This document shows, in pieces, positions 35,524-44,102 of a DNA stretch of 64,000 bases. Each line of letters begins with the position of its first letter. Position 1 is the stretch's first letter. The DNA comes from UMGS1663 sp046964515 (GTDB lineage: Bacteria > Bacillota > Clostridia > TANB77 > CAG-508): positions 1 to 64,000 of the forward strand of contig JBKUYM010000002.1 of NCBI GenBank assembly GCA_046964515.1, written 5' to 3'. The translations under genes were made by a program, and so were the position numbers. A model generated the notes under the pieces. The model did no database searches, was not told the DNA's origin, and was given only the letters and a program-made list of their open reading frames with translations.

Positions 35524-36420
35524 ATGAGAGGAAAAAAAGGGGTAACTTTAGTAAGTTTAGTTATAACGATTATTGTTTTAATTATCTTAGCTGGTGTTAG
35601 TATAAATATGTTAATAGGTGATGGTGGTATTATTACTAAAGCACAGCAGGCAAAAGAAAATACACAGTTATCCAAAATAGAAGAAGAAAAAGGAATCAAT
35701 ACTTTATATGCAGAAATGTTAAATGGAAATATAACAGGAGGAGGAAATGAGCAAGGAGGCCAAAAAGATTTTTTCAAAGCAGGGGATTATGTGAAATATG
35801 ATAGTGGATCAAATGGAATAATTACTTGTAGAGTGTTATATACAGAATCTTCTATTTATGGTTTACAAATTATAACTAATAAGAATGTCAAAAATGTAAG
35901 TCTCGGAGGTGCTTCATGGGATTTGGGAAAAGCAAGTTATAATCATGCAATAACGACTTTAAATAATGAAGCAATGGCTTATTTAAATACAAATTATGCG
36001 ATAGATGCAAGGTGTGTGGGTACTAATCCACAAGATAAGAATTTAGATACTTCAAAAACAGTACCATTACAATTTGTTCCAAATGGTTGGGCAACGAAGG
36101 AATCAGGTTGTAAGGATGAAGATATGTATTTTGAAACAGATTATGATGCAATGAAGGCGAGTAATATTCATAAAACAGGTGAATATTATTGGTTAGCTTC
36201 TCGTTACATTGATGAGTTTTCGTCTAGTTCAGATTTTCGTGTGCGTTGTGTACGTAGCAATTCGGATTATACAAGTTATACGATTTGTTATGTAGCAGGA
36301 GCGGCTATAGGAAATACCCATAGCTATGGTCTTCGTCCTTGTATAAAACTAAAAGAAAATGTGAAAGTAGTATCAGGGGATGGATTAACAGAAGCAACTG
36401 CTTATGAACTAGGTATCTAA
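35524..36420 (+). CDS. Pseudopilin-like protein G with DUF6273-like tip
   Basis: 298 aa, AAAGGAG before the ATG. Helix KKGVTLVSLVITIIVLIILAG, Ser at +5. No coiled coil. The C-terminal ~210 residues (DFFKAGDYVKYDSGSNGIIT, later YYWLASRYIDEF, VRCVRSNSDY, SYGLRPCIKL) look like the DUF6273 family, related to the formylglycine-enzyme/C-type-lectin-like fold used for ligand display by secreted proteins. Two Cys pairs may form disulphides. It is the only member of the family here with this tip. Confidence 0.78.
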   Translation: MRGKKGVTLVSLVITIIVLIILAGVSINMLIGDGGIITKAQQAKENTQLSKIEEEKGINTLYAEMLNGNITGGGNEQGGQKDFFKAGDYVKYDSGSNGIITCRVLYTESSIYGLQIITNKNVKNVSLGGASWDLGKASYNHAITTLNNEAMAYLNTNYAIDARCVGTNPQDKNLDTSKTVPLQFVPNGWATKESGCKDEDMYFETDYDAMKASNIHKTGEYYWLASRYIDEFSSSSDFRVRCVRSNSDYTSYTICYVAGAAIGNTHSYGLRPCIKLKENVKVVSGDGLTEATAYELGI

Positions 36421-36437
36421 TAATAAAATAAAGAAAT

Positions 36438-36500
36438 AAAATATACCTTTGAATAGGGGATAGTGAAAAAAGATTACTATCCATTCAAGGGTATATTTTA
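36438..36500. terminator. Long nested hairpin after gene G
   Basis: Outer stem AAAATATACC / GGTATATTTT extends inward through TTTGAATAG / ATTCAAG, and an inner stem GGATAGT / ACTATCC encloses an A-rich loop. It ends both convergent transcripts. Confidence 0.75.
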
Positions 36501-36562
36501 ATGAGTTTTTTATCTTATATAAATTACAAAGCATATCTAAGAAAATACATCCTAAAACCAAC

Positions 36563-38290
36563 TTAGATATGTTTCATTTCTTCGTGTCTTTTTATTTTTT
36601 GGGTAGTGGTTTTGATTAAAGGAGTAGTGGTAATTTGGATATCTTTAATATATTTATAAGTAGGAATTTGATTATTAACTTTTCTCACTTCTTCTTTTAG
36701 GATGGTGTAAATTTCTTCTTTAGTTTTTCCTTTTAATAATGCATTATCTAAACTATACACCAATTTCGTAGATAATTTGTCGTCAGAAGAAGTAGATAGA
36801 TAAACAAAACTTTCTTCAATATAATCAGAAGCATTTAATAAAATTTCAATTTCTTGAGGGAAAATTTTCTTTCCATTTTTTAAAACAATCATGTCTTTTA
36901 TTCTACCAGTTACGAAAAGAAAACCGTCTTTATCTAAGTAACCTAAATCACCGGTATGGAAGTAACCATCTTTTAAAACTTCCTTTGTTTTCTCCTCATT
37001 TTCATAATAACCAAGCATAACATTAGGTCCTTTTACGGTAATTTCCCCAATGCCGTTTTCATCTGGATTTTCAATGTTAACCGTTTCACAAAATAATGGC
37101 ATACCGCTACTTCCAATTTTCTGATAGTTATCACTTTCACAAGCAATAACAGGAGACGTTTCTGTTAAACCATAGCCTTGTAACATTTTAACACCAATAT
37201 GATTGAAAAATTTAATGATTTTTTTATCAGCAGAAGCAGAACCATAAATGACAATTCTTAATTTTCCACCCAATCCATCTAAAACAGATTTAAAAAATTT
37301 TCTTCTAACATCTATATGGAAGAAGTATAAAATATTAGAAATAGCCATTAAGATATGAAAAGGAATACGAAGTCCTTTTGATTTAATCGTTTTTTGAATT
37401 TGACGATACATAACATCTAAAACAGCAGGTACACAAACTAATCCACTAATACCATATTCTTTCATATTTTTAGCAATATGTGCTAAACCATCACAATAAC
37501 AAATGTTAAAGCCAACAAAGAAGCAAAATAGATAAGTGGCAGTACATTCAAAAGTATGATGTAGTGGTAGGAAAGAAAGAACTTTATCGCCTTCTTCATA
37601 GTGAATTAAAGTAGTCATGGCCGAAACATTAGAACAAATATTTCTTTGAGAAAGCATAACTGCTTTTGCGATATCTGTTGTACCAGAAGTAAATAATAAA
37701 ATAGACATTTTATCATTATCCAGGGTGATATTTTGATAAGTGGTATCTCCATTTTCTAATAAAGAGTACCCCTCTTGCAATAACTTCCAAAAAGATAGAA
37801 TATTACCTTTTTCTTCTTCTAAATCCATACAAATATAATATTTTAAATGGGTATTTCCTTTTTTTTGAATCGATTCAAAAGTAGATAAAAATTTACCATC
37901 AAAAATGATAGCTTCTGCAGAGCTACGAATTAACAAATTTTCGATTTCATTTTCTGGTAATAGATAATCTAAAGGTACACTAATCATATCACCAGTATTA
38001 ACAGCCATATAACTAACAGGCCATTGGTATTTATTATGACTAATAATAGCGATACGTTTTCCTTGTAATCCCATAGATAATAGCTTAGTAGAGAAAGCTT
38101 TAACATCTTCTTGATGTTTAGAAAAAGTCACATTCACATACTGCGGATTTTTAGAAGAAGGATTTTTCTTATAACTAAAGGCAATTTTATTAGCAAAACG
38201 ATGAGTGGCACTATCTAAAAATTCTCTGAAATTATCTACATGAATTTCAGGATAAATTCTGTTTTGAGGTGTTTGATGATTTTTATTCAT
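36563..38290 (-). CDS. Long-chain acyl-CoA synthetase-like AMP-binding protein 2
   Basis: 575 aa, AAAGGAG before the ATG. The same motifs as its paralogue at 32245: LLFTSGTTDIAKAVMLS, MLQGYGLTETSPVIA, YFHTGDLGYLDKDGFLFVTG, GRIKDMIVLKNGKKIFPQE and TTTQKIKRHEEM. The two proteins align from end to end by eye, so they come from a duplication. There is no acyl carrier protein or thioesterase nearby that would specify the substrate. Confidence 0.88.
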   Translation of the reverse strand: MNKNHQTPQNRIYPEIHVDNFREFLDSATHRFANKIAFSYKKNPSSKNPQYVNVTFSKHQEDVKAFSTKLLSMGLQGKRIAIISHNKYQWPVSYMAVNTGDMISVPLDYLLPENEIENLLIRSSAEAIIFDGKFLSTFESIQKKGNTHLKYYICMDLEEEKGNILSFWKLLQEGYSLLENGDTTYQNITLDNDKMSILLFTSGTTDIAKAVMLSQRNICSNVSAMTTLIHYEEGDKVLSFLPLHHTFECTATYLFCFFVGFNICYCDGLAHIAKNMKEYGISGLVCVPAVLDVMYRQIQKTIKSKGLRIPFHILMAISNILYFFHIDVRRKFFKSVLDGLGGKLRIVIYGSASADKKIIKFFNHIGVKMLQGYGLTETSPVIACESDNYQKIGSSGMPLFCETVNIENPDENGIGEITVKGPNVMLGYYENEEKTKEVLKDGYFHTGDLGYLDKDGFLFVTGRIKDMIVLKNGKKIFPQEIEILLNASDYIEESFVYLSTSSDDKLSTKLVYSLDNALLKGKTKEEIYTILKEEVRKVNNQIPTYKYIKDIQITTTPLIKTTTQKIKRHEEMKHI

Positions 38291-38464
38291 TTTTTTAATC
38301 TCCTTTACTATATCAAAATTTTAATAAAAAGGATATTTTTATTTTTATGTAGTTATTGTATATAAAAAAGAAAAATAAATCAAGAATATGGGAGAAAATG
38401 ATAAAAAAGCTTGAAAAATAACCAAATTTACGATAGGATAAAATAAAAATGGAGGGAATTTGGG

Positions 38465-39064
38465 ATGAAGAATTTCTTTTATATTATGGGAAAAAGTGCA
38501 ACTGGTAAAGATACGGTTTACAAAGAACTTAAAAAGAAAATAAAGATTGGTTCTTATTTATTATATACAACTAGACCTATTCGAAAAGGAGAAAAAGAAG
38601 GGGTTGACTACTATTTTATTTCCAATGAACAAATGGAGGCATATAGAAAACAAAATAAAATTATAGAAATAAGAACATATCATACTATACAAGGCATATG
38701 GCAATATGCAACCATAGAAGATAAGCAGTTTGAGCAGACAGAGGATATTTTAACAGTAGGTACGTTGCAATCTTATCAAAGCATGAGGGCCTATTTTCAG
38801 AGAAATACTAAATGGAATTTAAAACCAATTTATATTGAAATAACAGAAGAGGAGAGAAGAAGACGAGCTATTGAAAGAGAAAATAAGCAAGAAAAGCCGG
38901 ATTTTAAAGAGTTAGAAAGAAGATTAAAAGTAGATAATATAGATTTTTCAGAGGAAAAAATCCAAAAAGTAGGAATAGAACCAAGACAACGTTTTGAAAA
39001 TAATGATTTAGAAACTTGTGTAAAACAAATACAAAACTATATAGAGGAAGAATCAAAACGTTGA
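38465..39064 (+). CDS. Guanylate kinase-like nucleotide kinase
   Basis: 199 aa, GGAGGG before the ATG. P-loop GKSATGKDT, then LLYTTRPIRKGEKEGVDYYF, which matches the GMP-binding segment TTRPxRxGExxGxDYxF of guanylate kinase. The middle region (TYHTIQGIWQYATIEDK) is less conserved than in canonical Gmk, so it may be a divergent paralogue acting on another substrate. It lies 22 bp before a capA-like gene. Confidence 0.8.
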   Translation: MKNFFYIMGKSATGKDTVYKELKKKIKIGSYLLYTTRPIRKGEKEGVDYYFISNEQMEAYRKQNKIIEIRTYHTIQGIWQYATIEDKQFEQTEDILTVGTLQSYQSMRAYFQRNTKWNLKPIYIEITEEERRRRAIERENKQEKPDFKELERRLKVDNIDFSEEKIQKVGIEPRQRFENNDLETCVKQIQNYIEEESKR

Positions 39065-39086
39065 AACAAAAGAATAGGAGGAGACA

Positions 39087-40349
39087 ATGGGCAAGTCAAG
39101 AAGAAGGAATAAAAGAGAAGGGAAGCAATGGATTAGTGTGATGTCTAATGCTACTTTTTACAAAATGTTGATGGCAATAGGGATTGTTATTGTAATCTGT
39201 AGTCTTGTGATAGGTGTTAGAACCTATCAAGATAAAAAACAGATGGCAAAACAAAAAGAGATGTTAGAACAACAATTAGAAGCAATATTTGAAACAAAAG
39301 TAGAAGTAGCAGAGGATAAAGAAGAAAAAGAAGATACGGTTATTCATATAGCAGTGGTGGGTGATATTCTTTGTGGAAATGAGATGCTAGAAGATGCTAA
39401 AAAGGAAGATGTTTATGATTTTGCTTCTATGTTTGGAGAAGTGTCTAACTACATAGAAACAGCAGATATTGCTATAGGAACTATGGAAACCAATTATACA
39501 GAGGATACTTATTCTGGATATCTAAAATGTAATAGTCCCAAAAGTTTTGCACAGGCAGTGAGAAAAACGGGGATAGATTTAGTGTCAACAGCCCATAATC
39601 ATAGTTTAGATTATGGACAAGAGGGGTTAAAACGTACCAAAAGTACATTAGAAGAATTAGGTTATAGTGTTGTAGGTACAAAGAGTACATTAGAAGAAAA
39701 AAATTATATCATAAAAGATATTAAAGGTATCAAAATTGCTTTTTTAGCCTATACCTATGGCTTTAGCAATGAAGAAACCTTATCTATAGAAGATAAAAAA
39801 TACGTAAATCAATTTAGTCAGGAGCAAGCAAAAGTAGATTTAGAGAGTGCCAGTCAAGAAGCAGATTATATTTGCGTGATGATGCATTGGGGAGAAATTA
39901 ATTCTACAAATGCTAGTAAAGAACAAGAAAAAACAGCGGATTTTCTAATTGAAAATGGAGCTAATATGATTGTAGGAGCACATCCAGCAGTTATTCAGCC
40001 AATGCAAATAAAAGAAAATGCCCAAGGAGAAGCGGTATTTATTTCGTATTCGGTTGGTAATTACATTTCTTCTTTAGGATATGAGAATGCTAATTTAGAA
40101 ATGATTTTAGGTATTCAAATAAAAAAACAAGCAGATACCGGAAAGGTAATTTTAGAAAAAGTAACTTATACACCCATTTATATGATGGATAATGGTAAAA
40201 CGGCAGAAAATCGCTATAGGTTAATGGATATGAAAGAAACAGCAAGGCGCTATGCAAATGGAGAAACGAATTTCATTACCAAAAAGGTATATAATCAATT
40301 GGTAACAGGATTAGAGAAAATAGAAGAAATTATTAGGAGGAAATCGTGA
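39087..40349 (+). CDS. CapA-family metallophosphatase-like surface protein
   Basis: 420 aa. One N-terminal membrane anchor (~residues 22-45), a charged linker, then the CapA/PgsA domain: IAVVGDILCGNEML (Asp metal ligand), ADIAIGTMETNY, DLVSTAHNHSLDYG (NH motif), MMHWGE, GAHPAVIQPM. Such proteins face the outside and act in polyglutamate capsule formation or as phosphoesterases. There is no capB/capC nearby, so polyglutamate synthesis is not indicated. It overlaps rimO by four bases. Confidence 0.85.
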   Translation: MGKSRRRNKREGKQWISVMSNATFYKMLMAIGIVIVICSLVIGVRTYQDKKQMAKQKEMLEQQLEAIFETKVEVAEDKEEKEDTVIHIAVVGDILCGNEMLEDAKKEDVYDFASMFGEVSNYIETADIAIGTMETNYTEDTYSGYLKCNSPKSFAQAVRKTGIDLVSTAHNHSLDYGQEGLKRTKSTLEELGYSVVGTKSTLEEKNYIIKDIKGIKIAFLAYTYGFSNEETLSIEDKKYVNQFSQEQAKVDLESASQEADYICVMMHWGEINSTNASKEQEKTADFLIENGANMIVGAHPAVIQPMQIKENAQGEAVFISYSVGNYISSLGYENANLEMILGIQIKKQADTGKVILEKVTYTPIYMMDNGKTAENRYRLMDMKETARRYANGETNFITKKVYNQLVTGLEKIEEIIRRKS

Positions 40350-41659
40350 ACGTAGGATTTATTTCATTAGGTTGTAGTAAAAATTTAGTAGATACGGAAA
40401 TGACAATCGGACTATTTAAAAAGCAGGGATATGGTATTGTAAATAAGCCAGAAGAAGCAGAAATTTTGGTGATTAATACTTGCGGTTTTATTCAATCTGC
40501 AAAAGAGGAAGCCATTCAAACGATTTTAGAAATGGCAGAATATAAAAAGAAAAATTGTCGTTATTTACTCGTTATGGGATGTTTAGTGCAACGATATAAA
40601 ACGGAATTAGAAAAATTAATACCAGAAGTAGATTTATGGATAACCTATGATAGCTATACCACTATTTGGGAACAAATACAAAGGGTTATACAACCTGAAA
40701 AAAGACAAACTGAGAAAGAATGTAAGCTAGCTTTCTTAGATAGGACCATTACCACAGGTGAGCATTATGCCTATTTAAGAATTGCGGAAGGTTGTAGCAA
40801 TCGATGTACTTATTGTGCCATTCCTTCTATTAGAGGTCCTTTTATTAGTAGAACAATAGAAGATATCTTAGAAGAAGCTGAAAAATTAGTAAAAGAGGGT
40901 TATCAAGAGTTGATTGTGATTGCACAAGATACAACCAAATATGGTATAGATTTATATGGAGAGCCTAAGCTAGCAGAATTACTACAAAAACTAGAACATA
41001 TACCAGACATAAAATGGATTCGCTTTTTATATGCATATCCAGAGACCATTACAGATGAGTTAATAGAAGTAGTAAAAAATAGTCAAAAAATTTGTCATTA
41101 TTTTGATATTCCTATCCAACATATTTCTGATGCGGTTTTGAAAAGAATGCATCGTCAAAGTAAAGAAGAAAGTATTAGAAATTTAATTATAAAATTAAGA
41201 AAGAACATTCCTGATGTTATTATTAGAACTACAGTTATGGTTGGATTTCCAGGAGAGACAAAAGAAGATTTTGAAAAATTGTATGCCTTTGTAAAATGGG
41301 CTAGATTTGACAAATTAGGTGCTTTTGCTTATTCTAAGGAGGAAAATACACCAGCAGAAAGACTAAAAGAGCAAATACATCCTATGACGAAAAAAAGTCG
41401 TTATCGCAAAATTATGGAATTACAGCAACCAATTTCTGAGGAAAAGTTAAAAGAAAAAATAGGAAAAACATATACGGTATTTATAGAAACGACTACTTTT
41501 GATGGAAAATATTATGTAGGTAGAACGTATATGGATGTACCGGAAATTGATGGATTGGTATATATACCAATAGAAGAAGATGTTTTATTAGAAAAATGGG
41601 TTACCTGTGAAATCGTACAGGTACAATCTTATGATTTGATAGCCAAAGTTATAAAGTAA
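40346..41659 (+). CDS. rimO: Ribosomal protein uS12 methylthiotransferase RimO
   Basis: 437 aa; start GTG overlaps the TGA of the previous gene, with TAGGAGG upstream. It has an N-terminal MTTase domain (NVGFISLGCSKNLVDTE, three Cys), the radical-SAM core with CSNRCTYC, and a C-terminal TRAM domain. It methylthiolates the conserved Asp of S12 using two 4Fe-4S clusters, which fits an iron-dependent anaerobe. Full length and intact. Confidence 0.95.
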   Translation: MNVGFISLGCSKNLVDTEMTIGLFKKQGYGIVNKPEEAEILVINTCGFIQSAKEEAIQTILEMAEYKKKNCRYLLVMGCLVQRYKTELEKLIPEVDLWITYDSYTTIWEQIQRVIQPEKRQTEKECKLAFLDRTITTGEHYAYLRIAEGCSNRCTYCAIPSIRGPFISRTIEDILEEAEKLVKEGYQELIVIAQDTTKYGIDLYGEPKLAELLQKLEHIPDIKWIRFLYAYPETITDELIEVVKNSQKICHYFDIPIQHISDAVLKRMHRQSKEESIRNLIIKLRKNIPDVIIRTTVMVGFPGETKEDFEKLYAFVKWARFDKLGAFAYSKEENTPAERLKEQIHPMTKKSRYRKIMELQQPISEEKLKEKIGKTYTVFIETTTFDGKYYVGRTYMDVPEIDGLVYIPIEEDVLLEKWVTCEIVQVQSYDLIAKVIK

Positions 41660-41662
41660 AAG

Positions 41663-41700
41663 AAAAATAGCTTACTCTAAAAAATAGAGAAGCTATTTTT
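41663..41700. terminator. Bidirectional terminator between rimO and the DUF2207 gene
   Basis: AAAAATAGCTT / AAGCTATTTTT outer stem with an inner CTCTA / TAGAG stem; T and A tracts on both sides. Confidence 0.85.
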
Positions 41701-41713
41701 AATTAGGCAAAAG

Positions 41714-43605
41714 TTATCTACCGCCCATTCCGACCGCCACCGCCGCCGAAACCACCACCAACGGAAAATCCGCCTCCGGCACCACTACCAGAAGAATAAT
41801 TGGTCGTAGAAAGGTAACTATTGTAAACAGTAGAATTAAGGGTACTAACAAAGGCTCCATTCATATTGCCATAATACATCCAGTATAGGTATGCATATCC
41901 ATGAGTAGACATATAATTGTAATCCATAACTTCTGGATAAATCACTTTCAATTGTTTCAATACTTCATCAGCCATACCAAAGGCAGTAGCAAACACTAAA
42001 TATTTTTCCCATAATACTAGAGCTGGTACTTCTTTTTTATCCATAGTAGAAAAGTCTTTCATATAATTTTTTAAGCCAACCCATTTAGCTCTTTCCTCTT
42101 CCCCTTTTTGTGTAAGTGTATGGAATCGTTTGTACAATTTATTTGCATATACGGCTAAAATAATAGAAACAATTGAGGCGGCAAGCATAGGAATACAAGC
42201 AAAGATAGCAAAGAAAATGTAACCAATTTGTTTGCTAGACCAAGAAGTAGCTTGATCTAATAAATCTTTATCATAATTTCCTTTTTGTTCTTCTTCTTTC
42301 TTTGCAATGGATTCTATAGAAGTTAAAAGACTCAAGAAACTAGAGGAATGTTTGTTACAATATTTTTGAAAATCTTTCATAGTAAAACACATACCTATTT
42401 TTTTCATAAATGACCAAATTTTCTTTTCATCTTCAGGTAAGGTTTCTAAATCTATATGTTCGTTTAAAATAATTTGGATTTCTTTCTTTTTACCAGGTAA
42501 TACTTCAAAAGATAACGCTTTTTGTAAGCATAAATCTAATAGACTAGCGGAAAAAGCATCTGAAGTATGGCTACCAGTCAATCCAGTTAAAGGAAAATAA
42601 TATAAAAATCCAGCTTGTGCAGGGGTAGCTGTATCATCTGGTATATCTCGATAATATGGAAAGGTTTGAGTAGGTTTAACAATAGGTACTTCTTGTAATA
42701 TATGTTTGTATTTTTTTAATTTAGTGATTAAGAAAATAGCTAGGAAAATACCAACCAGATTAATGGCTAATAGTGTTATCCAAATAGAACCGGCGTCTAT
42801 CGGCTTCTTTTTTTCTTAAAGTATTAGCTTGATTTGCCCAAGTTTCTTCTTGTGAAAGAATAGTAGACAAATTATTTTGCGTATTTACATTAGAATTACT
42901 AGGAAATACACTAGTAGGTGTTACTATTCGTACTTCAAGCATAGTGTTTGCATTTAAATTAGCAACACCAAAGGTAACTGAACTTGCAGAAGTTTTTTGA
43001 ATAGAACCATTTAAAGGACCATGTGCCCAAACACGCAAATCGTCCATAGGATTAACATTGGTAGGAAGCGTAATGGTACCTGTTAAATTTTTGACAGGAA
43101 TAGCAGAAGAGGTACTGATGAATTGCCAGTAAAATTCAGAACAATCTGCATAATTTTTGATAGCATCTAAAATCGTATACTGAATTTCAAAAGTTCTTCT
43201 GGCAGAACTCTTATCTTCTGCAACACCCCAGGCAATTTCAAATTCATTACTCTTATTTTTTAAGGCATAAAAATGGTCTTTGGTTACATGATATTGTTCT
43301 TGCTGAATTTGTGTAAAAGATTTTTTAGAAGAATTCGTAGTTTCTACTACAGAAACATTAGAAATGCCACTATACTTACTTTTGTCGATTTTAAAAGTTT
43401 TAAATAAAGTATTGGTATTTTTGATAGAAATGTCCCAAGTTTCTGTTACAGTAGCATCTCCGTTTTCTAATAAATGAACACTATAATGTAAATTTTTAAG
43501 TTCTAAATTAGAAGCAGCAACAGTTTGGGTAGGATAAAATAACATAGCAATTAGTAATAAACTAAAAATTATAAAAATATAGAAATTTAATTTTTTTTGT
43601 CTCAT
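41714..43605 (-). CDS. DUF2207 membrane protein read through two in-frame CGG (+1) sites
   Basis: The minus-strand gene starts at 43605 with a signal peptide (LNFYIFIIFSLLLIAMLF), then the DUF2207 extracytoplasmic domain. Frame 0 reaches CGG at 42792-42790 (codon 272) and would stop nine codons later. Skipping the C gives GGT TCT ATT TGG and opens the expected membrane helix (SIWITLLAINLVGIFLAIF), the cytoplasmic domain and the Gly-rich tail. At 41732-41730, a second in-frame CGG occurs: skipping its C changes the tail to GGMGGR and a TAA stop at 41716-41714. With both shifts the length is exactly 630 codons, normal for DUF2207. A 7-A run at 42808-42814 could allow a shift too, but CGG is 16 bases later and lies in frame. 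Function of the family unknown. Confidence 0.75.
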
Positions 43606-43790
43606 AAAACTTTCCCTCCTATTTAGTTCTTATTTTACCGCATTTAGTAGGGAAACACAAGAAAAAATCACTGATAAGAATAAAAAAGTAAAACTGACAA
43701 AAACTGACACTTTTACTAACTAAAAAGCATACAGTATAGTAAGCCATTAGAACAAAGGCAATAAAAAAATGGAGGTACGTAAAGGAAAAT

Positions 43791-44024
43791 ATGGAAAACA
43801 TAGTTACATTAGAAAAAATACCAATGGGTAGAGAAGCAAAAATCTATAAAATAAAAGCACATGGAGAGATGAAAAGAAGAATTTTAGATTTAGGAATGAT
43901 AGAGGGAACAAAGATTAAAGCAATATTACAAAGTCCTTTAGGGGATCCTACTGCTTATGAAGTAAGGGGAAGTATGATTTCTTTAAGGAAAGAAGATGCT
44001 AGTCAAATACAAGTAGTTTTATAA
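43791..44024 (+). CDS. feoA: Ferrous iron transport protein FeoA
   Basis: 77 aa SH3-like protein; GREAKIYKIKAHGEMKRRIL and the end YEVRGSMISLRKEDASQIQV match FeoA. It associates with FeoB and is thought to modulate its GTPase or assembly. The next gene is feoB, but a hairpin with a T run lies between them. It begins 185 bp from the divergent DUF2207 gene. Confidence 0.92.
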   Translation: MENIVTLEKIPMGREAKIYKIKAHGEMKRRILDLGMIEGTKIKAILQSPLGDPTAYEVRGSMISLRKEDASQIQVVL

Positions 44025-44027
44025 ATG

Positions 44028-44062
44028 CACAAAGAGAAAATCTTTGTGTCAATTTTTTTTTA
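44028..44062 (+). terminator. Hairpin between feoA and feoB
   Basis: CACAAAGA / TCTTTGTG with GAAAA loop followed by TCAATTTTTTTT. It could reduce or regulate read-through into feoB. Confidence 0.7.
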
Positions 44063-44102
44063 AGAGCATACATTAGTAGTATAAAAAAATAGGGGTGATG
44101 AG

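Noticed and set aside
35524..36420. Diversity-generating retroelement target (lectin-like tip)
   Set aside because: The tip may be related to the C-type-lectin-like fold, but I see no reverse transcriptase, template repeat or adenine-specific variation in the window.
42808..42814. A-run slippage as the cause of the DUF2207 frame change
   Set aside because: A shift at the seven-A run is possible and gives a usable protein. I prefer the in-frame CGG 16 bases later, because the second change in the Gly-rich tail has a CGG and no homopolymer, and feoB shows the same rule.
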